A program made the position numbers and the translations under genes. From positions 1 to 64,000 of the forward strand of contig QJNS01000162.1 in the NCBI GenBank assembly GCA_004154925.1: a stretch of 64,000 nucleotides of DNA, in the 5' to 3' direction. Shown here in pieces: positions 61,000 through 64,000 of the stretch. The DNA comes from Monosporascus cannonballus. Its lineage: Eukaryota > Ascomycota > Sordariomycetes > Xylariales. The notes below the pieces were generated by a model. It had not been told where the DNA came from and ran no database searches. It saw only the letters and a list, made by a program, of their open reading frames with translations. The first letter of the stretch is position 1; each line of letters starts with the position of its first letter.

Positions 61000-62390
61000 A
61001 GTCCTTGATTATTTGAACACGAAAATAGAATCCGAGGAAAAAAAGGGAAAAACCTCGTTTTTTTCGCAAAGAAATCTTTTAACATCTGGAGATTATAAAT
61101 AAACGCATTTTTAGCTTAAAAAAGATAATAACGATCTTATAATATCTTTTTAAGCAGCCTATAAGAAGTTTAAGGAAAAGAAAAGTTCCCGAAACCGGGA
61201 AACCTTTCCGAATACACCAAGTTATTTAGCTAAATTCTAATAAAAGATTAAAAAAAGTCCTTAAATTTCCTAAATTAGAATTTTTTGACGGAACTTTAAT
61301 TAAGTTATAATTGTTCTTAACTTAATGCCGAATATATTTCAGGTATTTTCTTATAGGACTTATTGCATTTATTATATAAATTAAATTTGCAATCGGACGA
61401 TTTATCGAAAATACGGTTATTTGGTTTAAGCCCGTTATAAAAAAATGTATTATTTTATTAAGCGAAAAACGAAACCTAGAGATAATATAAATTTATAGCG
61501 ATTACGAATCATTCGAATAAGTATTAACGAAAATTTTCGGAATAGTAAATAAAAAATTAAAAGCCGAAATAAGAATCTAATAATTAAGATAAAAAATATT
61601 AATATTTAATTACCATAATAGGATAATTTAATTAATCGCAAAGTTGAATTAAAAATAAAAAGCATTAATAATTAAATTTTTTGACGGTTCAAAAAAATAT
61701 GAAAGGAATTTTTTAAATTTAATCGACCTAATTATTTATCGGATTATATCGTTATAATAGTTAAAATTAATAACCGATAATATATATAGTGTATTGAAAG
61801 TACTAAAAGCAAAAATAATAATAAATTTTGATATACGGTTAATATTAACGTTTTTCGACGTAATAATACTTTTTACGGTTCGGAACTAGGATTTATAAAA
61901 TTAAAAAGTATTTATAAAAGAATTAAAATTATATTAAATATTATAATTATACCGAAATAAGACATAAGGTAACATAATATAAAACCTATACCCGAAACAT
62001 AATTTAAAGAAATCTCAAAAAAAGGAAATAAAGTTATTAATATAGTTTAACGTAAATATACATCAGGTTTCTCATGGTAATCAGTTTAATAAAAAATACG
62101 AAAAGCCAAAAGACTAACTTAATAAATATCGTAAGCATAATAAAAACTATTATAAAAATAATTACGCAATATTATAATTAGAAAGAAATGGTTTTTGCCA
62201 AAATTCCGAATTGATATAGCAAAATATACGCCATATATTGTCGACGACGAGAATATCGCGATTTTAAAAAATCAGAATAACGTATTTACGGATAAATTAC
62301 CCATATATATTATAAAGGATTCCATTTTCTTAACCGTACCGGAAATAATAAAAGTAATAAATAATAATATCGATATTTTCGAATTATAAC
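61000..62390 (+). pseudogene. gag and start of pol of element E, RIP-inactivated
   Basis: The plus-strand gag core reads FDGTLIKL, then WFKPVIK, then YSDYESFE, then KLKAEI, the usual gypsy gag landmarks in order, with stops. An open piece at 62195-62389 (FRIDIAKYTPYIV... to NNNIDIFEL) is parallel to 20424-20615 on the minus strand of A; it lies between gag and RT, where protease or a linker would be. Confidence 0.65.
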
Positions 62391-62944
62391 TTTAGGAATT
62401 ATTTAATAATTGGCCGAAATAAAGAGTTAACCGGAAAAAAATAATACTTATAAGAAAACCTTTTTTGTTATTATAAATAATGTAATTATTAAACGGACAA
62501 AAGTTAATCCAGCATATAATAAAAGAATACTGCCATAAAATTATTAAGGATTTTTAATTTTAATCAATATTTATTACAGATTTTCATAAAGAAATTATGA
62601 AAAACCATAAGTTAATTTATAGAAAAGCGTTAAAACGATAATTAAGATAATGTATAATGGGATAAATTTAGAAATATAAGAAAATAATTTATTCGATAAG
62701 GAGAAAAATTGTAATAAAACCAGAAATAATTAATATACTTCGAAAAAATAATATACCGGTAATAATAATAAATATAACAACTTAATGCGCTAAATAAAGA
62801 AATACAAATAAAATTCGATAAATTCGAATAAAAATTAAAAAAGAATGGTTTAAAAAAAGCCGTAAACTAACGAAACCTAAAAAAAATTAAAAAAACTTTT
62901 TTAAAAAATTTGAAAATATAATAATAAGAACTTATTTTCGTAAT

Positions 62945-64000
62945 AGCCTTTATTCGTATTAGACCTAAATTATATTAATAATTGTTTCGTGATTTCTTTA
63001 ATGGTTTAAGTTAAATGTTTAGTATTGATATTTAATTATTTTATTACTAAGTTTTAAGTAAAGAGTACTTATAAGCTTTATATCCTCTACTTATAATTGT
63101 ACCATTTGATTTAATTCTAATTTTCTTATATATAACCTTGAATTTCATAAATCTTAAAACGGTATTATGAGAATTTTCAATATATTGAAAAGTATTAATA
63201 TTAATTCGATATATACTATCGTGCTTACCTTTAACATTCTTTATATATTAAACATAATATCGATTATTTATTTTAGTTATTATGGCCATATAATTTAATA
63301 TATATTCGAATCGAAGAATTTTAATTGTTTTATAAAATTCTTTTTAAACTGTGAAACAATTTAGTTATTAATATTTTGTATTTTTAGTTTAGCCTTTATA
63401 CTAATTGACTAAACTTTCTGCCGTAATTAGATGTCGGCTTTTTTGTCGTAAATATTAGATATATATTTATATTATCTTTAAACCTTGATTCTTTGTAAAG
63501 AAAATTATATATTTTCTGATAATGAGTCCAAAATAAATAATCGCGTTTTGAGAATTCATCCCATCGTTAATTGTATTTATACGATAAATATAATATAATA
63601 AAATAAGACAATATCCAAAGTACATTCGATATTATGTAAGAAATAATTATAATTTTACGGAAACAGTGTCGAATCTTTTAAGGCTTAAAACCTTTAATAC
63701 TCTTGTTAATTCCTTAATAAAATTTAATTAAATAACTTATTTTATTTTAGACATTTTCTTAATATCTGTGCTTTTATCCTCATTTTCGAACTTTTCGTAA
63801 ATTATTGAAAATAATTCAATCATGGTATTAAATTTCTTTTTGCGATAAATAGAATATATGTTTAAAAAGTTCCATTAAAAAAGAGTTCTTTTAATGCAAC
63901 GGAATTATTAGTTTCTATTATTTAAGCTTATATTATTATTATTAAGAGTTTTGTAAGTTAATTATTAATTAGCAGATATATTAATAATAATATTGCTTTA
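62945..64000 (-). mobile_element. Ty3/gypsy fragment F, gag region, minus-oriented
   Basis: Matches the plus strand of A from about 20740 rightward (GACCTAAATTATATTAATAA, then the zinc-knuckle-like region, then gag), so its coding strand is minus. It runs off the window. It stands head to head with E, joined at about 62936-62945. Confidence 0.7.

Larger units (their letters stand above)
60430..62935 (+). mobile_element. Ty3/gypsy element E, 5' part, plus-oriented, truncated
   Basis: Starts with a 475-bp LTR at 60430-60904 (TGTTATAACCC to GCCGTTATA), followed by the primer-binding region CGTTATAAATTTCTATTTAATAATACC, which matches the complement of that in D. gag follows in plus orientation from about 61000, then sequence corresponding to minus-strand 20600-19880 of element A. 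Homology stops near 62935, where a fragment in the opposite orientation begins. There is no 3' LTR. Confidence 0.8.

Overview
The window is nuclear DNA from a filamentous ascomycete (Pezizomycotina). The evidence is short spliceosomal introns of 58-60 bp with GTAAGT/GTACGT donors and CTAAC-type branch sites, a Zn2Cys6 regulator, a pyrimidine-rich promoter on a housekeeping gene, and long AT-rich blocks of the kind left by repeat-induced point mutation (RIP). It is a two-speed region: about 12 kb of gene-bearing DNA, then about 52 kb of wrecked transposons broken by small islands of normal base composition. The species and lifestyle cannot be fixed from this sequence; the small secreted protein hints at a plant- or host-associated fungus.

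Layout. 1-250: T-rich 11-bp microsatellite. 251-4626: mixed-composition DNA with one unexplained 215-codon minus-strand ORF. 4627-8394 (+): four-exon gene for a 798-residue Zn2Cys6 transcription factor whose zinc cluster is cut by a 1,024-bp intron. 9994-11460 (+): three-exon gene for S-adenosylhomocysteine hydrolase, with an intron in its 5' leader and a 13-nt last exon. 12239-13763: a DNA transposon with perfect GC-rich inverted ends and an AT-rich interior. 15500-22266: Ty3/gypsy element A. 23560-28480: normal-composition island with LTR debris and, at 27798-28292 (+), a two-exon gene for a 144-residue secreted protein. 28480-50195: AT-rich block holding element C with element B nested in it, two or three copies of a tRNA-derived SINE, and copia-like remnants. 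50196-52216: island with a decayed ORF and an intact, intronless methyltransferase gene (51009-51668, -) that looks bacterial. 52222-59123: element D. 60430-64000: the 5' part of a plus-strand element E, head to head with a minus-strand gag fragment F.

Elements A, B, C and D each have two LTRs and a 5-bp target duplication (ACTTA, GTTTT, TTTAT, AAATA), and all four have gag-pol on the minus strand. Each also carries a second, antisense reading frame on the plus strand between its integrase region and its 3' LTR. That frame keeps a Cys-cluster plus basic/coiled-coil pattern despite heavy mutation. It is the least explained recurrent structure here and my best candidate for something under-described. 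Four genes look functional: the transcription factor, the hydrolase, the secreted protein and the methyltransferase. The first two are ordinary core genes; the other two sit alone in islands inside RIP-damaged DNA, a typical place for accessory genes.
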